From positions 3,224,001 to 3,288,000 of the forward strand of contig CP121450.1 in assembly GCA_029689965.1 (NCBI GenBank): a stretch of 64,000 nt of DNA. The letters run 5' to 3'. Both the position numbers and the translations under genes were made by a program. This DNA is from Curtobacterium flaccumfaciens. Lineage in GTDB: Bacteria; Actinomycetota; Actinomycetes; Actinomycetales; Microbacteriaceae. This document shows positions 54,013 through 63,342 of the stretch, piece by piece. A model generated the notes under the pieces. The model had not been told where the DNA came from, did not search any database, and saw nothing but the letters and a program-made list of their open reading frames with translations. Each line of letters starts with the position of its first letter. Position 1 is the stretch's first letter.

Positions 54013-54079
54013 GAGGCGTCACTCCTGTCCATGCTGCAAACCTAGCCCCGGGTACGGACATCGGACGGCCGCCGCTCAT

Positions 54080-54108
54080 TTGACCCTGTTCAGGGGCATG
54101 CGACGATC
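54080..54108 (+). promoter_or_regulatory. Possible promoter of the amino acid permease
   Basis: TTGACC at 54080-54085 and, 17 bases later, ACGATC at 54103-54108, ending 33 bases before the permease ATG. The -35 is good, the -10 weak. Confidence 0.35.
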
Positions 54109-54141
54109 AGCCGTCCCCTTCCCCGCACCACTCGAGGTCCC

Positions 54142-55564
54142 ATGACGTCCGCGCCCACCCGCCCCACGTCCCTCCGCACCCAGCTCGCGCGACGGAAGCC
54201 GATCGAGCAGCTGCAGGCCGAGGCCTCGACGGGGGTGAACGGCGAACCGCTCCGCCGCTCGCTCGGCGTCTGGCAGCTGACGATGATCAGCGTCGGCGCG
54301 ACGCTCGGCACCGGCATCCTCGTGGTGCTCGGCACGGCCGTCCCGCTGGCCGGCCCCGCCGTGTGGATCTCCTTCGTCGTCGCGGGGATCGCCGCTCTGC
54401 TCTCGGCGCTGTCGTACGCCGAGATGGCGGGCGCGGTGCCCACCTCGGGATCGAGCTACTCGTACACCTACGCGACCATGGGCGAGGGCATCGCCTGGGT
54501 CTGCGGGTGGTGTCTCGTGCTCGAGTACGCGGTGTCGGTCGCCGCGGTCGCGGTCGGTGCGAGCGAGTACGTCGACGAGACGCTGCGGGTGTTCGGCCTG
54601 CACCTGCCGGCGGCGCTGTCCGCCCCACCGGGCGACGGCGGCGTCGTCAACCTGCCCGCCGCCGTGCTGGTGCTGCTCGCCACCGCGATCCTGCTGCCCG
54701 GGGCCCGCGAGAGCGCCTGGGTGAACACGGTCATGGTCATCGTGAAGATCGCCCTGCTCGTCTTCTTCGTCATCGTGGCGTTCTCGGCGTTCCGGGCGCA
54801 GAACTTCGAGCCGCTCGCCCGATGGGTGCGGCCGGTGTCACGGCCGCCGCGTCACGGCTGTTCTTCTCGTACATCGGCTTCGACGCCGCGTCGACCGCCG
54901 GAGAAGAGGCGAAGAACCCCGCCGCGACCTCCCGCGCGCGATCATCGGGTCGATCGCCCTGATCACCGCGCTGTACATCCTCGTCGCGGTCGCGGCGATC
55001 GGTGCCCGCTCGTGGACCTCGTTCTCCGCCAGCGAGGCCTCCCTCGTCCGCATCGTCGTCGAGGTCACGGGCCAGCCGCTCGTCGCGCTGGTGTTCTCGA
55101 TCGGCGCGGTGATCGCGATCGCCAGCGTCGTGCTCACCGTGCTGTACGGGCAGACCCGCATCCTGCTCACGATGGCGCGCGACGGGCTCGTGCCGAAGGT
55201 CTTCGGCCGGGTGTCGCACCGCACCGGCACCCCGGTCGCGAACACGCTCGTGGTCGGCGTCGTCGTGACGATCGTCGCGGCGCTCGTGCCCCTCGGCGAG
55301 CTCGCCGATGCGACGAGCATCGGCACGCTCGTCGCGTTCGCCCTCGTGAACGTGTCGGTCATCGTGCTGCGTCGCACCCGGCCCGGGCTCGAGCGGTCCT
55401 ACCGCGTGCCGCTGTTCCCGGTCGTGCCGATCCTCGGGGCGCTCTGCTGCGTGCTGCTCGCGGTGTTCCTCGGCATCGGCACCTGGATCGCCTTCGGCAT
55501 CTGGATGGTCGCCGGCGCCGCGCTCTACCTGGCCTACGGCCGCCGCCACAGCACGCTGCGCTGA
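54142..55564 (+). CDS. APC-family amino acid permease (frameshifted)
   Basis: About 474 aa with twelve predicted membrane helices. Helix 1 has LTMISVGATLGTGILVVLGTAVPLAGP, the APC substrate-backbone-binding motif (GATLGTGI). SYAEMAGAVPTSGSSYSYTYATMGEGIAWVCGW is the helix 2-3 region, and LFFSYIGFDAASTAGEEAKNP is the conserved helix 6-loop. Breaks lie near 54825 and 54935, either side of helix 6. The cationic amino acid transporter branch (CAT/YfnA-like) fits best. ATG at 54142 after GAGG. Confidence 0.88.
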
Positions 55565-55565
55565 C

Positions 55566-55621
55566 GCGCCGCGCGCCGCGCGCCGCGCGCCGTGCGCCGC
55601 GCGCCGCGCGCCGCGCGCCGG
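55566..55621. repeat. (GCGCCGC)8 heptanucleotide microsatellite
   Basis: Eight copies of GCGCCGC (one with a T in the last position, the last ending in G) starting two bases after the permease stop. Confidence 0.92.
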
Positions 55622-55623
55622 CC

Positions 55624-55694
55624 CGAGTCTCGGGGTGAGCGACAGTTCTCGCGCCTTTCAGCGCGAGACTTGTCGTCCTCCACGAGTCTCGCGC
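55624..55694. repeat. GAGACTTGTCG-type intergenic repeat, copy 1
   Basis: AGTCTCGGGGTGAGCGACAG, then TTCTCGCGC, a short spacer, and GCGCGAGACTTGTCG. The two halves (GCGACnGTTCTCGCG and CGCGAGACTTGTCGC) form an imperfect hairpin. Copies 2 and 3 are at 56742 and 63256. A GGAGGC-type half-repeat (CCTGGAGGCGCG) follows near 55722. Confidence 0.82.
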
Positions 55695-55795
55695 CGCCGC
55701 CACCGAGACTCGTCCACAGCCTGGAGGCGCGACGCACCCTCCACAGATCGTCCGCCCGCACACCCGTGGTCGCCACCGAACCCCACGATGTCGCC

Positions 55796-56716
55796 ATGAC
55801 GACATCACCACCGCCGCTCCTCCGTGTCGCCGAACACGATCGAGCCGCGGCCCGCGCGCTCCATCGCCGCCATCACGCCGGCTTCCTCGTTCGTGTGACG
55901 GACGGCGTCTACCTCGACGCGGCGACGTGGCGAGATCTCACGCCCGCTCAGCGGCACCTGGTGACTGCGCGGGCGCTGGCACCGACGATCCGACCGACGG
56001 CTGCGTTCTCGCACGTCACGGCGGCCCTGGCGTTCGGCTGGCCGATGATCGACCAGCTCCCGGAACGCGTGCACGTCACGGATGCGGCGACTCCGCGCAC
56101 GGAACACCGTGCGCACCTCGTACGCCATGCCGGGCCGCCGGAAGTCGGCTCGACGCCGTCGACGTTCGCCGGCTTGCCGGTCACGAGCCGGCTGCGGACC
56201 GCGATCGATCTCGTCACGACACTGGAACCCGCTGTCGCCTCGGTGGCCATCGATCATGCCGTCCGGCAGGGGGCGCTCGATGTCGAGCACTTCACCGAAG
56301 CGCTCCCTCCTCGGCCGCGTCGTGGCTCCGTGCGCGCCCATCTCGTTGCAGCAGCGCTCGACGCGGGACACGAATCCGTCGGCGAGTCGTACACCGCCAT
56401 CCGGATGGTCGAGCTGGGACTGCCGGTACCCGACGTACAGCATGAGTTCCGGCATGCAGATGGTCGGGTCGATCGCGTGGACTTCTGGTTCCCCGAGCTC
56501 GGCGTCATCGTGGAGTTCGACGGCAAGCAGAAGTACACCGATGCGGACATGCTCGACGGACGGAACCCAGGCGATGCGGTCTGGCACGAGAAGATCCGCG
56601 AGGACCGACTGCGATCGCTCCCGCGCGTCCGAACTGTCGTCCGCCCGACCTGGTGGCACCTGGTGGAGCTCGAGCGCCTCCGGACGCTGTTCCGGCAGCA
56701 CCGCGTCGTGGTCTGA
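55796..56716 (+). CDS. AbiEi-antitoxin-like N-terminus with DUF559/Vsr-type nuclease-like C-terminus
   Basis: 306 aa, intact. The N-terminus (ALHRRHHAGFLVRVTDGVYLDAATWRDLTPAQRH) resembles the AbiEi winged-helix region, followed by SHVTAALAFGWPM and a central SRLRTAIDLV...VASVAIDHAVRQG segment. The C-terminus has a PD-(D/E)xK-like core: VDRVDFWFPELGVIVEFDGKQKY (Asp, then Glu-x-Asp-Gly-Lys). Such proteins are common and multi-copy in Microbacteriaceae. No AbiEii toxin adjoins, so a toxin-antitoxin role is not supported. It is flanked on both sides by the same intergenic repeat in the same orientation. Confidence 0.75.
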   Translation: MTTSPPPLLRVAEHDRAAARALHRRHHAGFLVRVTDGVYLDAATWRDLTPAQRHLVTARALAPTIRPTAAFSHVTAALAFGWPMIDQLPERVHVTDAATPRTEHRAHLVRHAGPPEVGSTPSTFAGLPVTSRLRTAIDLVTTLEPAVASVAIDHAVRQGALDVEHFTEALPPRPRRGSVRAHLVAAALDAGHESVGESYTAIRMVELGLPVPDVQHEFRHADGRVDRVDFWFPELGVIVEFDGKQKYTDADMLDGRNPGDAVWHEKIREDRLRSLPRVRTVVRPTWWHLVELERLRTLFRQHRVVV

Positions 56717-56741
56717 CCTCGCCCGAGACTCGGCTCAGTCT

Positions 56742-56815
56742 CCCCAAGTCTCAGCGTGAGCGACCGTTCTCGCGCTCAGATGCACGAGACTTGTCGCTCA
56801 GCGCGAGACTTGCGC
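56742..56815. repeat. GAGACTTGTCG-type intergenic repeat, copy 2
   Basis: AAGTCTCAGCGTGAGCGACC, TTCTCGCGC, then CACGAGACTTGTCGCTC and GCGCGAGACTTG. It lies directly behind the AbiEi-like gene, in the same orientation as copy 1 before it. Confidence 0.82.
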
Positions 56816-56891
56816 CCGACGGCCGGCCCCGTGCACGACGAAGGCCGCCGCCCCGAGGGGCAGCGGCCTTCGCGCAGAGTTGCGCAGTACT

Positions 56892-57273
56892 TACGCGAGC
56901 TCGATCGTGGCGCCGGCGGCCTCGAGGGCCTCCTTCGCCTTGTCGGCCGTCTCCTTGTTGACACCCTCGAGGATCTTGGCGTCGGCGGTCTCGACGAGCG
57001 CCTTGGCCTCACCGAGGCCGAGCGACGTCAGGCCACGGACCTCCTTGATGACCTGGATCTCTTGTCACCAGCGGACTTGAGGACGACGTCGAACTCCGAC
57101 TTCTCCTCAGCGGCCTCGGCCGGGGCACCGGCGGCGGCCGGGGCGGCAGCGGCGACCGGGGCGGCCGCGGTGACCTCGAAGACCTCTTCGAACTTCTTCA
57201 CGAAGTCCGAGAGCTCGATGAGCGTGAGCTCCTTGAAGGCCTCGATGAGCTCGTCCTGCGAAAGCTTCGCCAT
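56892..57273 (-). CDS. rplL: 50S ribosomal protein L7/L12 (frameshifted)
   Basis: About 127 aa. N-terminal dimerisation domain ([30 protein letters not shown]), Ala/Pro hinge ([21 protein letters not shown]) and C-terminal factor-binding domain ([14 protein letters not shown] then [23 protein letters not shown]). A single base is missing near 57063, where GACAAGAAGATC should read; this is an essential, invariant protein, a clear sign of sequence error. ATG at 57271-57273; it follows rplJ by 51 bases. Confidence 0.97.
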
Positions 57274-57324
57274 GATTTTCTCCTACTACTAGCTAGTACG
57301 TGTGGTTGTGGAACGCGTGCCCGA

Positions 57325-57841
57325 TCAGGCCGCGGACTCCTGCTTCTCGCGCAGGGCGTCCACGGTGCGGACGGCCTGCGAGAGGGGTGCCTGGAACAGG
57401 TACGCAGCACCGAACAGCGAGGCCTTGAAGGCGCCGGCGAGCTTGCCGAGCAGGACTTCACGGGACTCGAGGTCGGCGAGCTTGTCCACCTCGGTCGCGG
57501 TGAGCGGGTTACCGTCGAAGTAACCGCCCTTCACCACGAGCTCGGGGTTCGCCTTGGCGAATGCACGCAGCGACTTCGCGACGGCGACGGTGTCACCGTG
57601 GACGAAGGCGAGAGCGGACGGACCGGCGAGCTCGTCGTCGAACGACGAGATGCCGGCGTTGTTCGCCGCGATCTTGGTCAGCGTGTTCTTCACCACGGCG
57701 TACGTGGCGTGCTCACGGATCGAGTTGCGGAGCTCCTTGAGCTGCGCGACCGTGAGACCGCGGTACTCGGTGAGCAGAACGGCGTTCGAGCTTCTGGAAT
57801 GCTTCCGTGAGCTCGGCGACCGCAGCTTCCTTGTTCGCCAT
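57325..57841 (-). CDS. rplJ: 50S ribosomal protein L10 (frameshifted)
   Basis: About 172 aa. N-terminus [15 protein letters not shown], then after a break near 57793 [41 protein letters not shown]. The C-terminal helix ([23 protein letters not shown]) binds L7/L12 dimers to form the ribosomal stalk. ATG at 57839-57841 with AAGGAG. First gene of rplJL, with an attenuator-like hairpin in its leader. Confidence 0.97.
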
Positions 57842-57888
57842 GGTTCTCCTTGGGGGTCTTGCCGGCAGCCCCAGGACGTCACCACATG

Positions 57889-57917
57889 AAAAAGCTCCGG
57901 CGCAGAGGCTCGGAGCT
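57889..57917 (-). promoter_or_regulatory. Attenuator-like hairpin in the rplJ leader
   Basis: On the minus strand AGCTCCG pairs with CGGAGCT (57917-57911 with 57899-57893), and five T follow directly (57893-57889). It lies 48 bases before the rplJ start. Such a leader fits autogenous control by the L10-L7/L12 complex (L10 leader). Alternatively it terminates transcripts from upstream. Confidence 0.7.
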
Positions 57918-57920
57918 GCT

Positions 57921-58200
57921 CCCCGCGAACGGAAGGAGTGGTTCGGAACACCTGCGCGGGCTGCCTCATGAGTGAGGACCTTCGCCTGCTGCGCGAGCGC
58001 ACCAGGAACCGGCGGTCTTTGGCTTCGAGAACTGTAGCACGGTGCGCCCCAGCCGACCAACCACCGGACTGGAGGCGCGGCGCGGTCCCGCCCCGCGCCT
58101 CCAGTCCGATGGTGCGAACGTTCCCATCCCGCGCGCGCTGGCATGCAGGATCGCGCGTAGGAGATCCGAACTTCCGGTCCTCCACGCGCGATTCGACCTC
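57921..58200. other. Promoter region of rplJL and end of the kinase transcript
   Basis: No gene. It contains a GGAGGC-family palindrome (58066-58107, listed separately). It also has a set of GCGCGATTCG units: CGCGCGATTCG at 58187-58197 and 58205-58215, about 18 bp apart, with an inverted partner GATCGCGCGTAGGAG at 58151-58165. The rplJ promoter should lie between about 57930 and 58060, but I cannot place it. Confidence 0.5.
58066..58107. repeat. GGAGGC-family palindrome, archetype copy
   Basis: GGACTGGAGGCGCGG (58066-58080) and CCGCGCCTCCAGTCC (58093-58107) form a perfect 15-bp stem with a 12-base loop. The most complete single copy in the window; it probably acts as a terminator or transcript-end stabiliser behind the sensor kinase. 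Confidence 0.92.
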
Positions 58201-59795
58201 CTACGCGCGATTCGGCACGTCGGACCAGGCTGGGTCGGACGAGTCCCCTGATCGGACGAGTCCCCGCGCCGGCCCGATTCGCCGGGACGGACGGCCCCGC
58301 CGGGTACGCCGTGTCCGCCGTGTCCGCTGCGGCTGCCTCCGAGGACTCCCCGCGGCGGTGCCCTGCTCCGACGGCAGGTGCACCGTGAACACGGTGTCCC
58401 CGGTTCGCTCGTCACGTCGACGGATCCGCCGTGCGCCTGCACCACCGCGTCCACGATCGCGAGCCCGAGGCCCGTCGACCCCGCCGTGCGGGAGCGCGAG
58501 CTGTCAGCCCGGGCGAACCGCTCGAACAGCTTCGGCAGGAACTCCGGGTCGATGCCCTGCCCGCTGTCACGCACGGTCAGGTCCACGCCGGACGCCGTCG
58601 GCGCGAGCCCCACGGTGATGCGCGTCCCGTCCGGCGTGTGCGTCCTGGCGTTCGTGACGAGGTTCACGATGACCTGGTGCAGGCGTGCGGCGTCGCCCAC
58701 GACGACCACGGGCGAGTCCGGCACGTCGACCTCGATCGGGTGCTCCGGCGAGGCGGCGTGCGCGTCGTTCACCGCGTCGAGCACGAGTCCGGTCAGGTCG
58801 ACGTCGTCGAACTGGATCTCACGGCCCTCGTCGAGGCGTGCGAGGAGCAGCAGGTCCTCGACCATCGAGGTCATCCGGATCGACTCGGACTCGATGCGGC
58901 CCATCGCGTACACCACGTCCTTCGGCAGGTCGCCGCCCATGCGTCTGGTGAGCTCGGCGTACCCGCGGACCGATGCCAGCGGGGTGCGGAGCTCGTGGGA
59001 GGCGTCGGCGACGAACTGCCGGACCTTCTGCTCGGAGCGCTCGCGGGCCTGCATGGCGCCCGCGATGTGACCGAGCATCCGGTTGAAGGCGCTGCCGACG
59101 CGGCCGACCTCGGTGCGGGGATCGGTGTCGGGGACGCGGACGTCCTGCAGGGCGTCGCTGCGCTCGAGTGGCATCCGCGCGACGGTCGAGGCGGTCTCGG
59201 CGACGCGCTCGAGCGGCCGCAGGGATCGGCGGACGACGACGGCGGCGACGACGGACGCGGCGACGAGCGCTGCCGCGACGACCAGGACGACCACGAGGAG
59301 CAGTGACCGGACGCTCTCGTAGACGGGTGACATCGGAAGGCCGACCACCAGGACGGCGTTGCCGAGCACCGGGTTGTCGACCTGCACGGCGGCGACGCGG
59401 TAGCGGCCCAGCGACCCGCCCAGGTCCATCGTGGCAGGGGCGACCCCCACCTTGACGTCACCCAGTCGATCGAGCTGCGAGGAGGTCAGTTGCAGGCGGG
59501 AGCTGTCCTCGGTGAGGACGATGCCACCCGCACCGCCGCCCGCGAAGTAGTACGCGGTGAGGGTGCCGGCTGCCTGTCCGAGCGGCTGCAGCAGGTCGTC
59601 GTTCGGACGACCGCTCGGGTTCTGCTGGCCCTGGCCGAACTTCGTGCTCGCGCGGCTCGTCGCCTTCTGCAGCTGCCCGTCGATCGTGCCCGTCTGGATG
59701 GACGCGAGCGCGATGATGCTGCCCGCGCCGATCACCGCGCTGACGGCGACGACGAGCGCGACGATGCTCAGGACGAGCCGGCGGCGGAGCGTCAC
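58201..59795 (-). CDS. OmpR-partner sensor histidine kinase (frameshifted near the end)
   Basis: About 531 aa. N-terminal membrane helix ([25 protein letters not shown]), a 150-residue extracytoplasmic domain, a second helix ([24 protein letters not shown]), HAMP, HisKA ([22 protein letters not shown]) and HATPase ([54 protein letters not shown]). A break near 58408 leads to [13 protein letters not shown] and then a low-complexity Arg/Thr-rich tail to 58201; the real stop may be earlier. GTG at 59793-59795 overlaps the regulator stop. TcrY/TrcS-like in layout. Confidence 0.9.
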
Positions 59796-60533
59796 GAGGT
59801 GGGCTTGATGACGTACCCGACGCCGCGGACCGTGTGGATCATCGGGGTCTCGCCGGCGTCGATCTTCTTGCGCAGGTACGAGATGTAGATCTCGACGACG
59901 GAAGCTCTTGCCGCCGAAGTCGTACGACCACACGCGGTCGAGGATCTGCGCCTTCGACAGCACGCGGCGCGGGTTGCGCATGAGGAAGCGCAGGAGCTCG
60001 AACTCCGTCGCGGTCAGCTCGATCGGCCGGCCGGCGCGGGACACCTCGTACGACTCCTCGTCGAGCACGAGGTCGCCCACGACGATGCGCGAGTCCCCCG
60101 CCTCGGAGATCGAGATCTGCGAACGACGGATGAGGCCGCGGAGCCGCGCCACGACCTCCTCCAACGAGAACGGCTTCGTGACGTAGTCGTCGCCGCCGGC
60201 GGTGAGCCCCGTGACACGGTCCTCGACGGAGTCCTTCGCGGTGAGGAACAGCACCGGGGTGTCGTCGTTGTTCTGGCGCAGCCGGCTGAGCACCTGCAGC
60301 CCGTCGAGGTCCGGCATCATCACGTCGAGCACCATCGCGTCCGGCTTCCACTCGCGCGCCGTGCTCAGCGCGTCCTGCCCACCGTTGGCGCTCTTCACGT
60401 CCCAGCCCTCGTAGCGGAGCGCCATGGACAGGAGGTCGGTGAGGCTGGCCTCGTCGTCGACGACGAGGATGCGCAACGGGGTTCCGTCGGCACGAGTGAG
60501 GCGCGGGGCTGCTGCAGGCTGGGAGATGGTCAC
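59792..60533 (-). CDS. OmpR/PhoB-type response regulator (frameshifted)
   Basis: About 246 aa. Receiver: [19 protein letters not shown], phospho-Asp in [47 protein letters not shown]. Winged-helix output: [55 protein letters not shown]. An apparent extra T near 59908 (the only clear insertion I noted) interrupts the wing; corrected, it reads [19 protein letters not shown]...[16 protein letters not shown] at 60531-60533. Divergent from an ABC transporter. Confidence 0.93.
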
Positions 60534-60554
60534 GTCTTCGAGTATCGAGAGTTT

Positions 60555-60647
60555 CCTATGAGCGGTCTGTGGACCCGCCCTCGGCGCTCTGTGGATTGCC
60601 GTGCGTTTCGGTGACGGGAGCTGGAGCTCCCTTAGACATCTCATAGG
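60555..60647. promoter_or_regulatory. Pair of matching sites in the divergent two-component/ABC promoter region
   Basis: CCTATGAGCGGTCT on the plus strand (60555-60568) matches CCTATGAGATGTCT on the minus strand (60647-60634) at 12 of 14 positions. The two are inverted relative to each other and lie in the 220-bp gap between the response regulator and the ABC permease. One site per promoter suggests binding by the OmpR-type regulator. Confidence 0.55.
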
Positions 60648-60753
60648 GACGTGCAGTGCCGTCCACAAGCGTGCTGCCTAGGTTCTCCCCCGTCGGCCCC
60701 GCCGTGCGCTCTGCACGGCCGGTGACCCCAGCCGGCCACCACCGAGGAGAACC

Positions 60754-62294
60754 ATGTTCCTGACCTACCTCAGGCGCGAACTCACGAACCGCAAGAAGCA
60801 GACCGTCATCATCGCGATCGGCATGGCGCTCGCCATCGCCCTCGTGGTCATCGTCTCCTCGATCGCGGGCGGCGTGAAGGCCGCGCAGGCGAGCGTGCTG
60901 CAGTCCGTCTACGGCGTCGGCACCGACATCACCGTGACGAAGACCGAGACCCCGACCGGTTCGAGCACCGGGCGCCCGAGCTTCGACTTCGGCAGCCAGG
61001 GCGGCTCCGGCAGCGGCAGCGGCTCGACCGACCTGTCGCAGTCCCGGCTCGCCGTGTCCCGCGGGTCCAGCACGCTGAGCGCGTCGGACGTGAAGACCGT
61101 CACGAGCACGAGCGGGGTCAAGGCTGCGACGGGCGTCCTGACCCTCGAGAACAGCACGTTCTCGGGCCAGGTGCAGCAGCAGTCGGACAGCAGCAGCTCC
61201 AGCGACAGCAGCGGCACCTCGACCCAGCAGGGGCCGCCGAGCGGTGGCGAGGGCGGCGGCGGCTTCGGCGGCGGCTCGTTCAGCGTCGACTCGTTCACCG
61301 TCACGGGCATCCCGGTGTCCGGCGACGCCGTCGGACCGCTCACCAGCACCGAGCTCACGAAGGGCCGCACGTTCAAGGCCTCCGACGCGGGCAAGGACGT
61401 CGTCGTGCTCGACACGAGCTACGCCAAGAGCGAGTCGAAGGCCGTCGGCGACACCGTCGAGATCGGGGGCAAGGACTTCACCGTCATCGGCCTCGTCGCG
61501 TCGACGGGCTCGTCGTCCACGACCGGCTCGAACACCTACATCCCGCTCGACACTGCGCAGACCCTGGCGGACCTCGACGGCAAGGTCACGTCGATCTACG
61601 TCTCCGCCGAGTCCTCGTCCGACGTCTCGACGATCAAGTCCGCGCTGCAGAAGAAGCTCACCAGCGCGACCGTCTCGACCGAGTCCGACCTCGCCTCGAG
61701 TGTCTCCGGGTCCCTGAGCACCGCGTCGAGCCTCGTCTCGAACCTCGGCACCTGGCTGTCGATCGTCGTCCTCGCCGCAGCGTTCCTCATCGCGATCCTG
61801 TTCACGATCTCCGGCGTCACCCGACGCACCCGTGAGTTCGGCACCCTCAAGGCCATCGGCTGGTCGAACGGTCGCATCACCCGCCAGGTCGCCGGCGAGT
61901 CCCTCGTGCAGGGCCTGATCGGCGGTGTCATCGGCGCCGCCGCGGGCTTCGTCGGCATCCTCGTCGTGAACGTCATCTCCCCGACGATCTCGGCGAGTGC
62001 GTCCAGCTCCACGCGAGGCGGCGCCGGCGGCATGGGCGGAGGCGGCATGCCCGGCGGCGCGGCGACGGCGGCGGCCGGAGGCGGTACGACGGGCGGTGCC
62101 CCGCCGGCGGCTTCGGCGGCGGCGGTGCGAGCTCGGCGTCCACGACCGACGTCGTCCTGCACGCACCGGTCACGGTCGAGGTCATCCTGCTCGCGATCGG
62201 TCTCGCGATCCTCGGCGGGCTCATCGCGGGCGCCCTCGGCGGCTGGCGCGCGAGCCGGCTCCGCCCGGCCGAGGCGCTGCGGAGCGTCGCCTGA
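60754..62294 (+). CDS. MacB/FtsX-type ABC permease (frameshifted)
   Basis: About 513 aa. N-terminal helix (RRELTNRKKQTVIIAIGMALAIALVVIV), a long extracytoplasmic MacB-like domain containing Ser/Gly-rich loops, then three C-terminal helices of the FtsX domain (LGTWLSIVVLAAAFLIAILFTISGVTRRTREFGTLKAIGWSNGRI; QGLIGGVIGAAAGFVGILVV; VEVILLAIGLAILGGLIAGALGGWRASRLRPAEALR). An unusual Gly/Met/Ala-rich insert lies between the last two helices; a break falls near 62110 in it. ATG at 60754 with GAGGAGA. Partner of the ATPase that follows. Confidence 0.9.
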
Positions 62295-62377
62295 TGACCG
62301 GCCCCGCCACGGGTACCACGCCCGTCACAGCACCGACCGCCCCACCGACCTCGAGCACGCGACCCCAAGGAGCACCC

Positions 62378-63110
62378 GTGACCAGCACCGAGACCGCACC
62401 GTCCACGGCGGACGCGAGCCGCGCCTCCAGTCCGATCTACCGCCTGAAGAACGTCAGCAAGACGTACAAGCAGAAGAACCGGACCGTCACCGCCCTGACG
62501 AACGTCGACCTGACGATCCCGCAGGGACAGCTCGTCGCGATCCAGGGGCCGACCGGCGGCGGCAAGTCGACGCTGCTGCAGATGCTCGGCGCCCTCGACC
62601 GGCCGAGCGCCGGGTCGATCCACCTCGGCGAGCGTGACGTCGCGAAGCTCGGCGACCGGGCGCTCACCGATCTGCGGGCCACCGAGATCGGGTTCGTGTT
62701 CCAGAAGCTTCAACCTCATCCCGACCTTGACCGCGCTGGAGAACGTCGAGACCGCGTTCGCCGGGTCCCTGGCGAACCGCGCGAGGTCGGAGATCCGCGA
62801 ACGGGCCACCGCCGCGTTGCGGGAGGTCGGTCTCGGCGAGCGCCTCGACCACCTGCCGGCGGAGCTGTCCGGCGGCCAGCAGCAGCGTGTGGCGATCGCC
62901 CGAGCACTGGTGAAGAACCCGAGCGTGCTCCTCGCCGACGAACCCACCGGCGCGCTCGACGAGGCGACCCGTGACGAGATCATGGGCCTCATCGAGAAGC
63001 AGTGGAAGGAGCGCGGGCTCACGGTCGTCATCGTCACGCACGACTCGTGGGTGGCGAAGCGGGCCGAGCGCCGGCTGCACATCAAGCAGGGCCAGGTGCG
63101 CGAGGTCTAG
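62378..63110 (+). CDS. MacB/LolD-type ABC transporter ATPase (frameshifted)
   Basis: About 244 aa. Walker A IQGPTGGGKSTLLQML, Q-loop IGFVFQ-SFNLIPTLTALENVE, signature LPAELSGGQQQRVAIARALV, Walker B VLLADEPTGALDEAT, H-loop VTHDSWVAKRAERRL. The start is GTG at 62378, with AAGGAG five bases upstream; an ATG at 62294 overlaps the permease stop (TGATG) but would add 28 low-complexity residues. A break near 62706 disturbs the Q-loop. Codons for its disordered N-terminus contain a GGAGGC-family repeat (62419-62436). Forms an exporter with the permease. Confidence 0.9.
62419..62436. repeat. GGAGGC-family repeat within the ATPase coding sequence
   Basis: CCGCGCCTCCAGTCCGAT is identical to the right arm of the 58066-58107 palindrome plus its three flanking bases. 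In frame it encodes RASSP just before the conserved YRLKNVSKTY. Confidence 0.88.
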
Positions 63111-63127
63111 TCGCCTCCGTTCCACGG

Positions 63128-63172
63128 CCGGGAGGCACGGTGCGTGACGGGCGCGCACCGTGCCTCCCGGCG
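63128..63172. terminator. GGAGGC-family palindrome behind the ABC operon
   Basis: GCCGGGAGGCACGGTGCG (63128-63145) and its exact reverse complement (63155-63172) form an 18-bp stem with a 9-base loop. It lies 18 bases after the ATPase stop, between convergent genes, a natural terminator position. Confidence 0.88.
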
Positions 63173-63255
63173 TCGTCGCGTCCAGGGCGCGTGGCAGGCT
63201 GGGCTTGATCGCCTGGCGGGCGCCTCGGGCCCCTCGCGCCCCTCGGGCGCCTCGG

Positions 63256-63330
63256 GCCCGAGTCTCGCGCTGGGCGACCGTTCTCGCGGCCCGAGGCCCG
63301 AGAAGTGTCGCTCAGGCCGTGACTCGGGTG
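63256..63330. repeat. GAGACTTGTCG-type intergenic repeat, copy 3
   Basis: GAGTCTCGCGCTGGGCGACC, TTCTCGCGG, then CCCGAGAAGTGTCGCTC and GTGACTCGGG. Same order of blocks as at 55624 and 56742 but more diverged. It precedes the stop of the beta-propeller gene by about 15 bases. A short run of GGGC(CC)CTCG units lies at 63225-63260. Confidence 0.72.
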
Positions 63331-63342
63331 CGGCGGCCCGAG

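Noticed and set aside
55796-56716. AbiE toxin-antitoxin system
   Set aside because: Only an AbiEi-like N-terminal region is present. No AbiEii nucleotidyltransferase gene adjoins; the flanks are intergenic repeats, a permease and rplL.
57966-60668. A single 900-codon regulator-kinase fusion
   Set aside because: The response regulator and kinase are joined only by an apparent one-base insertion near 59908. The restored frames give a normal regulator stop overlapping a kinase GTG.
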